Below, one piece after another: positions 53,460 to 64,000 of a DNA stretch of 64,000 nucleotides (position 1 is its first letter; every line of letters begins with the position of its first letter). Under the pieces are notes generated by a model, which made no database searches, was not told the origin of the DNA, and worked only from the letters and a program-made list of their open reading frames with translations. The position numbers and the translations under genes are program-made. The stretch comes from Heliocidaris erythrogramma. Taxonomy: Eukaryota > Echinodermata > Echinoidea > Camarodonta > Echinometridae. The stretch is taken from the NCBI GenBank assembly GCA_025617745.1, contig CM046857.1, positions 25,761,761 to 25,825,760 on the forward strand, read 5' to 3'.

Positions 53460-55380
53460 TACACACTATTATGTAAAACTAATTAGTACTTTTACACAGG
53501 CACGAAATGGCCTCCCTTCTCCCCTTACAGCCATCCTTTCCTCTCCTTAATACAGAAGCTGATTCAAGGTAATCAAAGGTAATCATTGAATCACAGCACA
53601 CTATGTAAAATGTGTTAATTTCAAAACTGGTTTCCAGTGGAATAGGCAGAGACTTTTAGATCTACATATCATAGGGAGTTTAATCAGCACAACTGTACTT
53701 CCAATGATATTAAAAGTAGTAAAGTCTCTTTCTAATACATAAAGGTGTGAATGGATAAAAATGAGGATACCAGCAGAATTCTGTACACAGACATTTTGTT
53801 TTGTGCATCACAAGTCAATCTCACATTTGAAAATGATTGCTGCATTATATTGAATCAACCTCTCTTATTGAATAGCCTGTGTGAGAGACAAGCGCTGATT
53901 GTGCCATAATGCTTAACCCTACCCTACATAGACTGGGTTATTTTGACACCTAAGAAGTAGGAGGGGGGGGCTGATTCAGCCCCCTAAGATCTCGACCAGG
54001 GGTAGACAAAAAAACAAACAATGAAACTTGGTACGTGGATACACCATACCAAAAACTACATGCTCTCGAAATTCTTATTAAGAAAATCCATTTGGTTTTT
54101 AATCATGCAAATAGCATTTGCCATATTTTTTTAAAAACCAAGGATTTTATACTTTAAAATGGTCCAGTTGTTGTTTGAAATACAAATTTAACAAGTCTAC
54201 AGCAAAAAAAAAAGAGGGAAAAATTCTAATTCTTACATATCTTATTTGTCTTATGAAATTTCTTTGTTTTTCAACTTATGTATTTTTTTTTCTTTGCAAT
54301 ACTTAACTAATTCAAGATCTGTGAATATAACGCTAATATTACCCATAATAAAGGCTTTCAACCTCATTTTAAATCCTAAAATGCAGTATGTAGTACAAAA
54401 TGCCATTTCCCATTCATTTTGAACAGAAAATCAGAAAATTTCCAGTTTTTGAGCCTGCATTGTTTTAAATGTTACGCAATTAAAAATGGCGTGGAAAGTT
54501 GTGCAAGAGTCATAAGAAAAAAGTCTTAAGACCAAAAAAGTCTTAAAACCAAAAAAGGAACTTCACAAATCCAATTTTTGTATTACTTTTTAACCCAACA
54601 ATTGTTTCTGAATTAGCAAGACATTATGCTAATCCACAGGTAAAAGCCCACATACAATTTTGGTAAAGATTCATCAATCTGAATTAAATGGGACTTTTAT
54701 CATAACATATATACCTTACAAATTCTTGTGATCATTACATCACTTTTCATGAATGGATTCTTTGTAAAAAATTTAATTTGACCAAGTTACATCACATTTA
54801 ATGCTTCTTTTTATAATAATGAAAGTGTCTTAATTATCAATCCTTGAACTTTAATTTGCTAGATTTGGTTAATGTATATCAGAATATTATACACAAAGAT
54901 GGCATCCTCAAATTTCCATCTAATTCAGAGCGTGAGAAGGGATTTTATATTAAGAAAGAAAACAAATTAAGTAAAGCGTCGTGGCCTACAAGAGTTTCTT
55001 TTTTGAGACATTTTTGGTGAGAACTTCACCAAAACACATTTGCTCGTAACAAAATCTTTCATACAATTTATTCTTTATGATATCCTTCGTTTTATCTGCC
55101 AATGAGGCAAAATTTGAAAAAGTTTTTTTTTTTGGCACTTCCTAAACTATACTTTGGCTCTAAGGTCTTAATAAGACACTGTAGCATATGATGCAACAAC
55201 ACATAACTTTAATACAAGAAATAAAGCGGTGATAAAGAAATATATGTAACTTTCACAGCCTTTTTCATGCAGTGGCTGAGGCAATAGATATTTTTCTTTG
55301 CATTTTCAAGTATTACTGTGAAGTAACAGTAGCTGAGTCTTCATTAAATGATTGAAAATGGCTGAGTAACAGAAGTCGAG
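53460..55380. other. AT-rich sequence, nothing recognised
   Basis: A G run at 53963-53970 and 'AAAAAAGTCTTAA' duplications near 54530. No gene or clear element. Confidence 0.5.
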
Positions 55381-55383
55381 TAT

Positions 55384-55588
55384 GTACCATACGTGCCAAC
55401 CTTCTGGAATATTCATTAGGTTAGATATTAGAATGTTAATACCCAAACAGCTCAACCAAATGTGTTCTCATGGGAGAAAGCATGATAAAAAAAACACTTT
55501 TTTTCAACCCGTTCATCTGCGAGGTAAATCCTGAATTTACATAATAAACCTCATCAATATTCCAGAAGGTTGGCAGCTCTGATGTACT
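55384..55588. mobile_element. Small element with about 30 bp inverted ends
   Basis: Left 'GCCAACCTTCTGGAATATTC' (55397-55416) pairs with 'ATATTCCAGAAGGTTGGC' (about 55557-55574), with weaker pairing outside ('GTACCATAC' / 'GATGTAC'). About 200 bp, non-coding. Confidence 0.65.
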
Positions 55589-55805
55589 ATATTTAAAGCC
55601 AAGGTATAGTTTTGGTAAATGTGAAAAATGTCTCCAGAAAGTAAGTCATTGAAGACCATGATGGTTTACCTATTTCTTGATATAAAACCCATTCTCAATC
55701 AAAGAATAAGATTAAAATTTCAAGAGGATATCATATTTGTGTATAGATATTCTGATGATATACATTTGAATATATCATAAAGAAGTAAATGTGAGAAAAT
55801 TACAA

Positions 55806-55877
55806 TGCCCCGACTGGGATTCGAACCCGGGCACCCTGGCTTACACGACCAATGCTCTAGCACTGAGCTATCCGGGC
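55806..55877 (-). tRNA. tRNA-Thr(UGU)-like sequence, gene or tRNA-derived repeat
   Basis: The minus strand folds as a cloverleaf. The acceptor GCCCGGA/TCGGGGC has one mismatch, the D stem is GCTC/GAGC with a 7-base loop, and the anticodon stem TTGGT/GCCAG encloses the loop CGTGTAA (anticodon TGT). The T stem CCGGG/CCCAG has one mismatch around TTCGAAT. The B box GGTTCGAATCC is perfect. Odd features are G instead of the near-universal U at position 33 and a D loop lacking GG. These favour a pseudogene or SINE head over a working tRNA. No intron. Confidence 0.5.
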
Positions 55878-56212
55878 TCCTGTCGTAGAGCAAGTGGTTA
55901 CAGTAAACTAGTTTTTTGCAATTATAGTTATTTCGAGAAGAAAAAGCATTTCATGCAGTTTTGAAATTTTTCTAGACAAAAAATGGTAGTTTTACTATGA
56001 CCATTAAGTAAAATTTTGAATGGTTTAATCTAAACATGTACTTACAAGATACTAAAAGCACATGGATCAAACCACTAATTCTCTGTTGTCCTGGAGTATA
56101 TTTGTTCAGTTGTTACTAGTCCTTAATGAAATTATAGTATTTAGTTCAATAACAAAGTTACAGTATACCAAATTTCCATATCACAACTTCTTTTGCTGTT
56201 TTTGCATAGATT

Positions 56213-56256
56213 TGTGTGTGTGTGTGTGTGTGCGTGTGCATGTGTATGTGTGTGAG
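56213..56256. repeat. TG microsatellite
   Basis: TGTGTG run with interruptions (GCGTGTGCATG) ending in GAGAGAG. Confidence 0.9.
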
Positions 56257-56284
56257 AGAGATATGATTTGAAGTGTGACAATGT

Positions 56285-56540
56285 TTTATAGATTAAAAGA
56301 CTAATCAAGCTGGATTAATTTTAATCCAGTTTGATTGGATTAAACTTAATCCAATCCAAAAGGAATACAATTCCTAATCCATAAGATTATAATTTTTTAA
56401 ATCTAAATTTGATTAATTTTAATCTAGCAATGATTACCGTTTTTTAATCTAAGGATTGATTAGATTTAAATCCATGTGTATTTGTCCCTCCTCATGGTCG
56501 TTGTTAGATTAAAAAGATAATCTTATAAATTAAAATCTTA
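56285..56540. repeat. Cluster of TAATC/GATTA motifs
   Basis: More than 15 'TTAATC', 'GATTAA' or 'TAATCC' motifs in both orientations ('GGATTAATTTTAATCC', 'TGGATTAAACTTAATCCA') form nested short palindromes. It could be a decayed palindromic repeat. TAATCC is also the core of Otx-class homeodomain sites. Confidence 0.6.
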
Positions 56541-57269
56541 GTCTTACGAATTTAGAGTGGCGTATTATTTGCTATTATAAAAGCTATGAGTTTATCATTA
56601 ATTAAAAGCACAAAACATGATGTAAAAGAGAAAGAGTTACATGTCATGGAAGTTATAAAGCAGTAAAACTATGGGGGGGGGGGTGGGTTTGCCACCTCTC
56701 TGAACATGTGGCTGGAAGAACCCCTTTTCGCTCTTAGACGTTTTCTATTTTTCGTTCTTGGTTTGAAACTGACAACTGAAATTGCTAAACAAATAAATAG
56801 TTATATGAATAAAGTAATTACATTCTATACATGACTAGTCTGGAAATATCTTATACTTCAATATTTGTTCATTTCCTTCAAAAAAACTTGAATAATACAT
56901 GGTGTATTGGTAGTATTTGGTACAAGAAATACATGTGAATTTCCAGTGAATGCACTTCAATTCCCTTCTCATTCTCTTGTTTCCTTCATTTTATGTTGTC
57001 TGTGATCGATCTCCCTGCCGGGCCCCACCACCGACTATTGTATATGTGCGGTCCAAAACACCTATTACGACGGCAAAGCAATCAGTATATTCAATGAATT
57101 CATATCTAACTATTCAACCATTATTACTCCCTCATGATATTGCTTTTGTTCGGAGATCTTCATTGCCCTTTTGACATGTTCACTTGTTCGATAATACCAA
57201 AAACTGTAAATACGAAGAATGGCTAGATCCAAATACTGTTCTCCGTGTTGTATGGCCGCTGACTTTATT

Positions 57270-57870
57270 TTCGGTCAAATACATGCATAGTTCCTGGGAC
57301 TTATTGGGGGTCGACGAGTTGAGCCATAATTATACCTTTTTCAGAGCTTTAACTTTCATAGTCACATTTTTCATATTTTCAAATAAATACCATAGGAATT
57401 AAAGTCATTCCCAAATCCCTGTTTTTTGCGTGTTAACCAATGGCAGCTGGAAGGTCGAAAGCATGCATATTCCCCTGGGATTTAGGCGGGGTCTTTTTAT
57501 TTTTTTTAGCCTTTGTTAAGCTTTCTGAGAGTCTTAAATAACATGAAAGTTTCATTTTTCATATTTTAAACTAAAATAAGGGGGATTATAATCTTTCTAA
57601 AATTCCTTGTTTTGGCATAAAAACCATTGGCAGGAGACATCTTGTTTGGCCAAAAGCACCCATAGTTCCTGGGATTTATGAGGGTCTATTTGACTAGTTG
57701 AGCCTTAATTATGCCTTTCAAAGATTGAAATTTTATTTAAGTCATATTTTTTAATATTTCAATTGGACTGTGGGGGAATTATAATCATTCAAATATTCCT
57801 GTTTTTGCGTGTTAAGCTATGCATAGTCGCTGGGATTTATGCGGGGCCTATTCCACTTTTTGAGTCTTCA
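57270..57870. repeat. Diverged 165-190 bp tandem repeat, four units
   Basis: 'CCTGGGA(T/C)TTA' followed by 'GGGG(T/C)C' recurs near 57295, 57475, 57668 and 57831. Each is followed by 'GAGCC(A/T)TAATTAT'-type and 'TTTTCATATTT' segments. Confidence 0.6.
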
Positions 57871-57879
57871 AAGCGCATT

Positions 57880-58490
57880 TACAGTAATGGTCACACAAAA
57901 TAAAAGCTGAAAAAAAAAAATTAAAAAGGTACCCAAATGCGACAAAAATACCTATTAAAATAGATCTCTTTTGGCAATCTGGAGAAAATTTAACTAAGAA
58001 AGAGTAACATTAACGGAGAAAAGCTGCCTCAAAAAGACTGTTACAGACAAACAGACACACAAAATTAGCCAAATTATAGTAAGGATATACATATGCTTGT
58101 TTGTTTGATTGCTTTTATTTCTGCGTTCTAATAATCAATATATTTTTCTACATAAGTATCAAATAATTAGAAAATCATTTATTATAACCGTGCAGGTCAA
58201 ATTAAGGAAAATAAAGAATTCTTATTTATCAAGATTAAAAATGGATAGTAAATCATATGAGGTATATAACTTATCAGTGCATGATTACAAACTCAGTGAG
58301 AAAAATTCCTTCATTTTCCTCTTGTTTATTTTATAATTATTTGAGACGCTGAAGGAGACATTTAATCTTAAAAGACAAAAACCTTCAAAATGTGTGTTGT
58401 CTTCAAACAATATGCAAATGATATGCAAATTGCCAAAGCTCTTCAGGTGTTGATTCATTAGCCGCATTGGTTAATTTGCGCTTCAGCACT
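57880..58490. other. AT-rich, nothing recognised
   Basis: Small frames only, without motifs. Confidence 0.5.
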
Positions 58491-58798
58491 TGTTTTTAGG
58501 GGGCACTCGTTTTTCCGAAGGTTCGTTTTTTCCGAAGGTTCATAATTCCGAAACAAAAATTTCCCGTGCCTGAGGGTTCATAATTCCGAACATTTGTTGA
58601 ATTATTCTGAAGGTTCGCATTTCCGAAAATGAAAAAGGGTTCGTAATTTCGAAAATGAAATAGGGTACATAATTCCGAAAATGAAATAGGGTGACCCAAA
58701 CGACTGAGCAGTCCCCCTCCCCCCCCCCCCCCCCCCCCCCTCCATATCAAGGGTCCGAAAAAGGGAGAGAGATATTAAGAGAAAAGAAAACTATTACA

Positions 58799-59076
58799 GA
58801 ATAAGAACCAGTGAATTATCTGGCGGATAATCCTATATTTCCTTATGCTATTCTTTGCTTTTCCTTCTATCTTCTTCTTTTTCTATCTTTCCTTATGTTA
58901 TTCTTTGTTCTTATCCTTCTTTCATTTCTTTTTTTCTATCTACAATATAACATAATGAAAGATAGAAGGCAAAGATAAAAGAATAAAATATAGAATAACA
59001 TGAGGAAAGATAGAAAGTGAAGAAGATAGAAGAAAAGTAAAAATGGCGAACGCCTGATAATTCAGTGGTTCTTATA
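58799..59076. mobile_element. Nested hairpin element
   Basis: 'TAAGAACCAGTGAATTATCT' then 'GGCG' at the left pairs with 'CGCCTGATAATTCAGTGGTT' then 'CTTA' at the right. Pyrimidine-rich 'CTTTCCTTATGTTATTCT' pairs with 'AGAATAACATGAGGAAAG'. Confidence 0.7.
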
Positions 59077-59079
59077 ATA

Positions 59080-59360
59080 ATAATAATAATAGTAATAGTG
59101 GATTTTTTTTATAGCGCACATGTGTGTCATGCACTTGCACTCCTGGCTCTCCACAAGTATTACCCTGGCTTTAGCTTACGGCACTCTAGCATTTCAAGGA
59201 TTTAATTCCTGCCAGGTACCCATTGACCTCACTTTGGTCGAGTGTGGCAAATGTAGATTAATGTGTTAATTGGCAAAAGACACTAGTGCTGGGCAAGGGA
59301 TTCGAACCTCGTATCTTGTGTTCACAGAACGGGGACTTATCCACTAGACCACAACACCTC
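59080..59360 (-). mobile_element. tRNA-derived SINE with intact pol III boxes
   Basis: On the minus strand the head reads 'TGGTCTAGTGG' (59341-59351, perfect A box TRGYNNARNGG) and 'GGTTCGAATCC' (59298-59308, perfect B box). The body runs to 'AGCGC(T/A)' type sequence near 59115 and a TTA/TAA tail at about 59079-59095. The anticodon region is not a clean stem, so it is a SINE and not a tRNA. A 'TTTATATAGCGCC' segment at 31768 may belong to a related body. Confidence 0.7.
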
Positions 59361-60455
59361 TACACCTTATTCCGTAATACATTTAGTTTTCTTTTCTCTG
59401 TTATCTCCCTCCCTTTTCTTTTCTTACCCTTGATATGGAAGGGGGAGGGAGGGCTGGACAGTCGTTTCGGTCCATCTCCTTCCTTTTTAGGTACCTTAAA
59501 TACATTTTCGGAATTATGAGCCCTATTTCATTTTGGAACTACGGACACTAGTTTCGGAATTATGAACCTATTTCATTTTACGAATTACGAACCTTATTTC
59601 ATGTTCGGAATTACGAACCCTATTTCTTTTTCGGAATTACGAACCCTATTTCATGTTCGGAGTTACGAACACTATTTCATTTTCGGAATTACGAACCCTA
59701 TTTCATTTCGGAATTACGAACCCTATTTCATGTTCGGAATTACGAACACTATTTCATTTTCGGAAATACGAACCTTCGGAATTATGAACCCTCTTTAATT
59801 TTCACTAGGACATATTAGGTTTTTTCACCAATTTAGGAACTAACATAAAGATAAAGGCGAGAACGTCAACTGCAGCAAGGAGTTTGAATGTAGCGTCGTA
59901 GGACGAAAACCTGTCATCCATGAACCCTGTGATTTTTAATATGAAACGAAAAGGGGAAATAAATGGGGAAAAGGGGAAAGCAAGGAGGAGAGAAAGAGAT
60001 GGGACGAAGGGAGAGAGAGAGGGGGGTAAAAAGAAACAATCTTTACGAAATTATTTGTGTCATTTACCTAAAGAACCTCTTTATTAGGATAAAAAGCTAT
60101 GAAAATATCGCTATCATGGAAGGCAACTAAATCATGAAATTCAAAACAGATCATTACTTCAACCAAAATAACTTAAAGGGCGAGTCAATTAGAATTACAT
60201 TTCATGATAATATCAAAGTATTGTGTCAATATTGCTAGAAATCGCATATACTTTTTATTAAAAAGATCTGTGTACTTCTCTAAGCTTCGTTGAAATTGCC
60301 TAAATCGCACGTTTATCAGCTAGTCTGTCACGCCCCTCGAAAAATAGGGCCCAGTCACGTGCCTTGTCAGGTGACCTGTGACGTACCATCGGGAACGTCT
60401 AGCTAGCGGACGACGCTTGTCTGTGTATATCCAGTGCAGGGAATTTTGGATAGGC

Positions 60456-60800
60456 ATGATAGGAGTGCATATTTCAAGATGTGTTGTTGCTGGGTGCAGC
60501 AAAGGCACCAGCGATGGTGTCAGTCTGCACACCTTTCCTAAAGGTGATGCAACTCGAAAAATTTGGATTTCAAGGATCAAGCTGACGCGAGCTAGCTCAG
60601 TGGGATGGCCCTTCCGCTCACAGTACTGTTTGCAGTGACCACTTCAGGGAGGAGGACTTCGATAGTCAGGCCCTCAGGCCAGGGGCTGTATGACCAGCTA
60701 GGATTTGCGCCCAAGAATAAAATGCTGCGGCCGACAGCTATCCCTGTCATCAGACTGGGAACTGAGGGCTGTGGAACTGGAAGCCAAACACAGGGAGCTA
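60456..60800 (+). pseudogene. THAP zinc-finger domain fragment (transposase or THAP protein), frameshifted
   Basis: The frame starting at 60456 reads 'MIGVHISRCVVAGCSKGT' and 'GVSLHTFPKGDATRKIWISR'. After a frameshift near 60600 comes 'DGPSAHSTVCSDHFREEDF', and in yet another frame 'LGFAPKNKMLRPTAIPVI'. These are the successive parts of a THAP domain: the C-x4-C pair, the 'FP....R..W' core, the C-x2-H pair in 'CSDHF', and the closing 'L.P.A.P.I' in place of AVPTIF. THAP binds DNA through one zinc ion. At least two frameshifts make it non-functional. A Met further upstream (60378) is in frame. Confidence 0.8.
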
Positions 60801-61130
60801 AAAAAACAAGAGTCGGTCTGCAGTTCTGAAGCTGGAGTTACTGGAGAAAAAGAGGGTAGGTCTACCGTACCGTACCGTAGAGCCCGGGGGGGGGGGGCAC
60901 TCAACCTGTTTTTGGATGTGGGTGTGCCGCTGCCAATCTCAAAACAGGGGGTTAAGGAGCTAAATGGTTAATTGAGGAAGCTCATTTTTGAGGGTCTAAG
61001 GAGAGAACGGGCTCATGGGCAGAGCTAATTTTAGCTGCTCGCGATCTCACTACTCTGGTACACATACGGTGCATGAACTGAGTCAGCGGTCGCAGCGCTG
61101 TTTTTAACGCTGTACATGCCGCGCCACTGC

Positions 61131-61350
61131 ACTGGCTCGATGTCGCATGCAGATTGATCTCGCTGAGCCGCCGCTAGCACTAGTAATACCGCGTTCAGTT
61201 AGCGGGCACTAGGTCGCCCAGCTCCCCGCTGCGCTGGCCTGGGAGGCTAGGGAGCGACCGTTCCCGGACAATGGGCTGTGCGCATTGTTTTCTCATATTC
61301 TAGGGAGCGAGTCGGAAGCCAATCGAGGTGCGGTTAGTGAAAATCTGAAA
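61131..61350 (-). repeat. Dispersed repeat, inverted partner of 16326-16560
   Basis: See the partner at 16326. This copy has no G tract ('CGCAGCGGGGAGCTGG' when read on the minus strand). It lies inside the TTAA element. Confidence 0.8.
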
Positions 61351-62222
61351 ATCGCATATCATGGGAGCGACCCGAGAAGGTTGAAAATGGGGGACGTCAC
61401 AGCGGCACATACATGTGTGACATATATATGTGAGTGCCCCCCCCCCCCCCCCCCGGGAGGCAGCTAGCTTGCAGCACACGATTTTGCTGTAATTGTTGTA
61501 ATATATTTAGACTTTCATCCAGTCTTTCAGTGTACTTGGTTGTTATCATAAGCACGCACACAAAGATTCGCAAGGTACGGTCAGCAGTAAAGCGACTGTC
61601 CACACGTCTACTTGTCTGTAAAATATTACGTTTTTCCAAAACATAAACCTAATCCAAAAGAGGAATTATCATGGGTAAAGTGTTTGAAAAAATGCCAGAC
61701 TTGTCATTTGACCTCTACTAAAATGTCTAAACAACCTATTCAAATCCTTTTGGGGGACTTAAAGATTGTCGAAATTGTATAAATAGTGATATGAAAATGG
61801 ATAAATTATCATTCATTTACATTGCCAACATATTAGTCAACCTTAGTGGCTTCGCGGGGGACTTCCCGATGCTACGTCAAATCGCTCTAGCCAATCAGCT
61901 GTCAATTTTTGGGGGCGTTCCCAAATTAGTGAGTTTTTTGACCAATTTCTTGTTACTGGGCAATTTTTTTTCTGTAAAAATGTCAGAATTGTGTCATTGG
62001 ATCTATGTACTACATTTTTAGCCCCAATGTTGATTCTAATTGACTCGCCTTTTAAGATCCAAGTTACAACCAGATATCAGAAACTTTTATATTTGGGCTG
62101 GTAGAAGGGCGTAAGGGCGAGCACCGTTTTCGAGATAATCGCATTCAAAGCAGCATAAGAAGGACTATCATCTACGTTCGAAAGACAGAAAGGTAGAATT
62201 TTGTCAAAAAACTCCTCTCAAA

Positions 62223-63160
62223 ATGCCGACCAACTCACAGGAGGACCTAAACGGAAGCCTAGCTGCCTCCATCGCCAAGCCTACCCCGTCCAACAAGGAG
62301 AAGGTCACTGGACAAAAATCAGCGGCAAGTGGAGCCACACCCCGATTTGATAACAAACGGCCCGACATAGCAGCAGGGGCTCGGTCACGCAGTACTGCCC
62401 CCGCACAAAAGAGCGACTCACATCTCGCGGCTATAGTGGAAGCAGCAGTCCATAAGGCTAACGCTGAATCCTACGCGGAAAGAAGCTTGATCTGGTACTA
62501 AGTGAGATTTCTACTTTCAAAGCTGATCTCGCTGTTACCAAGCAACTTGTGGCTGACCTTGAAATATCTGTGGCCGACAGCTCAGCTCGAGTCAGTACCA
62601 TAGAATCTGTTACCATACCTAATGTAGCTGCCGATTGCAAGAAATTGGTGAGTGATATAGAGGAAAAATTGATCTTGCAGGAAATCCATACACGAAAGAT
62701 GAATTTGTTACTGTATGGCATTGAGCAGAAAAGAGATGAGAGACAACGACCGCCATCGCTGAGATCCTCAACGTTCCTCTCGACGTTGCCCAGAAAATCC
62801 CGATCGCAAACGCGCACCGTCTTCCATCAGTTCGGAACCTGTCGAATGACACCCGCGATCCCCCTAACCCAATCATAGTTCAATATGAAGGACCGTAACA
62901 ATGTCCTACAAGCCTTCGAGCGACCAGATTACGCTCGCCGACGATCTTTGAGCGACGAAGAGGCCGCCGCCAATAGACCGATCACCGTCAGGACGGATTT
63001 GCCTCCAGCCATGAAGCGTGAACGGGGCCACCTATCATCTATTGCTTTCAAGCTCAGGAAAGAATCGAAGTTGATGACACGTATCAAAGTCGTCAAAACA
63101 AAAGTCATCCTCCAGACAAAACGCAGCAGGGAAGATACCTGGGATACATGGAAAGAATGA
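62223..63160 (+). pseudogene. LINE ORF1-like protein, frameshifted
   Basis: An ATG at 62223 opens a Ser/Ala/Lys-rich N-terminus (to 62501). The frame then shifts and shows a coiled-coil-like stretch ('VADLEISVADSSARVSTIES') and 'HTRKMNLLLYGIEQKRDE' (about 62690-62745). Next, in another frame, comes 'IPIANAHRLPSVRN', and finally 62885-63160 with 'MKDRNNVLQAF', 'VRTDLPPAMKRERGHLSSIA' and 'LRKESKLMTRIKVVKTKVIL'. This is the coiled coil, RRM-like and C-terminal order of LINE ORF1 proteins. At least two frameshifts disrupt it. No endonuclease follows before the window ends. Confidence 0.75.
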
Positions 63161-63169
63161 CTGCCGTCG

Positions 63170-64000
63170 GTAAATATAAATTCAACTCATTTCTCTTGAT
63201 TTTCATATAATTTAGGAGAAAGGAGAAAAAGGTCCCCTATATTTTGTGCCTTTGGTTCATTTAATTCATGTTTGTTACCATCGCTCGAATGATCATCAGC
63301 ACGTTGGATCCGTATCCCTGGGTGTCATACCCCAATGCTAATTGGTTACACGTCAATCTTAATACTGAATAACAAATGTCTTTCACAAATTAAGTATATC
63401 TAAACGCTAAAACTGTAGCCATAACTTTTGTCATGATTGTTGTCCCAAAAGTCGAAGAAATTTTTGCACTAGATCGCAAATAATAAATATTAACTATTTG
63501 TATCAACAATATTATATTATATTATATTGGTAGTGTATGAGGAATCATGGAAGATTTTTTCAGTGATTAACTCGAAACAGGGTAGCGTTTTCATCAATAC
63601 TAGAATAAATTATAGATGTTTATACATTATTTCTATATACAATTGATTACAGAACTTTTCATATTCCCCTATTATTCAGCTAATAACCATCTTCAGAATA
63701 ATATATATATATAGTTTGTGGCGAAATATGATACTCTTTTGATGAATATCTGATAATTTTTATGACCATTCAAGCTTGTGTAATACCAACCTTCCTTTAT
63801 ATATCAGGTGATAATCAACACCCTGATCAGCTGATGATATTCTCATCCACATTTACTGTGTTTTTTAAACAGATAAATTTTAAACGAATTTCTGATGCAA
63901 ATTATTCAAATGTTGATTAACAAGACTACGAATGCGTTAGTCATGTTTATTAAGTGCTACCTTGGTTACATGTATTATAACCCCATTTTTTTCTGTAAAA
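63170..64000. other. AT-rich terminal stretch, nothing recognised
   Basis: Short TATAT runs near 63515 and 63700. No gene or element was seen. Confidence 0.5.

Larger units (their letters stand above)
58497..59805. mobile_element. Inverted minisatellite element (TTCCGAA units) with nested insertions
   Basis: Left arm 58500-58796 and right arm 59385-59805 are inverse complements built of about 24 bp units such as 'GGGTTCATAATTCCGAAAAT'. They share 'CCATATCAAGGGT', a C/G tract and 'ATTCCGAA'. The arms enclose a nested hairpin (58799-59076) and a tRNA-derived SINE (59080-59360). Confidence 0.75.
60177..62051 (+). mobile_element. TTAA-flanked 1.9 kb transposon with THAP gene remnant
   Basis: Ends: AGGGCGAGTCAATTAGAAT at the left and its inverse complement (one or two mismatches) at the right, flanked by TTAA (60173-60176, 62052-62055). 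It carries a THAP-domain reading frame at 60456-60800. TTAA duplications plus a THAP DNA-binding domain point to the Kolobok superfamily (family knowledge; assignment is inference). The rest of the transposase is missing, and the interior includes a dispersed repeat (61131-61350) and a C tract (61437-61454). Confidence 0.7.

Noticed and set aside
57184-57402. 72-codon frame MFDNTKNCKYEEW
   Set aside because: It coincides with the diverged tandem repeat at 57270-57870, and the repeat's other units do not keep the frame.

Overview
Eukaryotic genomic DNA with one intron-containing protein gene in a dense bed of transposable elements. The reading is a marine deuterostome, most likely an echinoderm such as a sea urchin. 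This rests on repeat families resembling ones I associate with such genomes (the 'ggcggatccaggattttgt' G-tract repeat, the 'aggccaagtccaccc' fold-back, the 'tatgcctccgcc' minisatellite element). Species assignment is inference. There are no bacterial operons, CRISPR arrays or phage genes.

Layout. 0.2-3.1 kb: minus-strand remains of two non-LTR retrotransposons (endonuclease fragments plus an ORF1). 3.2-9.7 kb: simple repeats, a 1.5 kb terminal-inverted-repeat (TIR) element, a fold-back element and a G-rich tandem repeat. 9.8-24.7 kb: a plus-strand monocarboxylate-transporter-like (SLC16/MFS) gene in four coding exons (9779-10085, 21041-21184, 22856-23860, 24598-24725), all joined in phase 1, predicting 527 residues. 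Its 10.9 kb first intron holds a LINE split by two later insertions and a 3.9 kb TIR transposon.

21.4-31.8 kb: a nearly identical head-to-tail duplication of 5.2 kb carrying exons 3 and 4. The two copies differ by an inversion of the centre of a fold-back element. 31.8-43.3 kb: a degraded LINE, hairpin elements, a DUF3504/Crypton-like fragment, a tandem array whose units carry a 7SL/Alu-like motif, Penelope-like fragments in opposite orientations, and inverted arrays of the G-tract repeat. 43.3-52 kb: three direct copies and one inverted copy of a repeat with tRNA-like segments and many TGACGTCA palindromes, beside GAT/ATC arrays. 52-58.5 kb: mostly AT-rich, with inverted repeats and a tRNA-Thr-like sequence. 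58.5-64 kb: an inverted minisatellite element containing a SINE, a TTAA-flanked element carrying a broken THAP gene, and a LINE ORF1 pseudogene.

The transporter is the only gene I regard as likely functional. Everything else recognisable as coding is transposon-derived and mostly broken. The strongest leads are the exon duplication with its flipped fold-back, the undescribed-looking TIR elements (16920-20851; 60177-62051), the TIR-bounded higher-order minisatellite (12311-14726), and the 7SL-like array.
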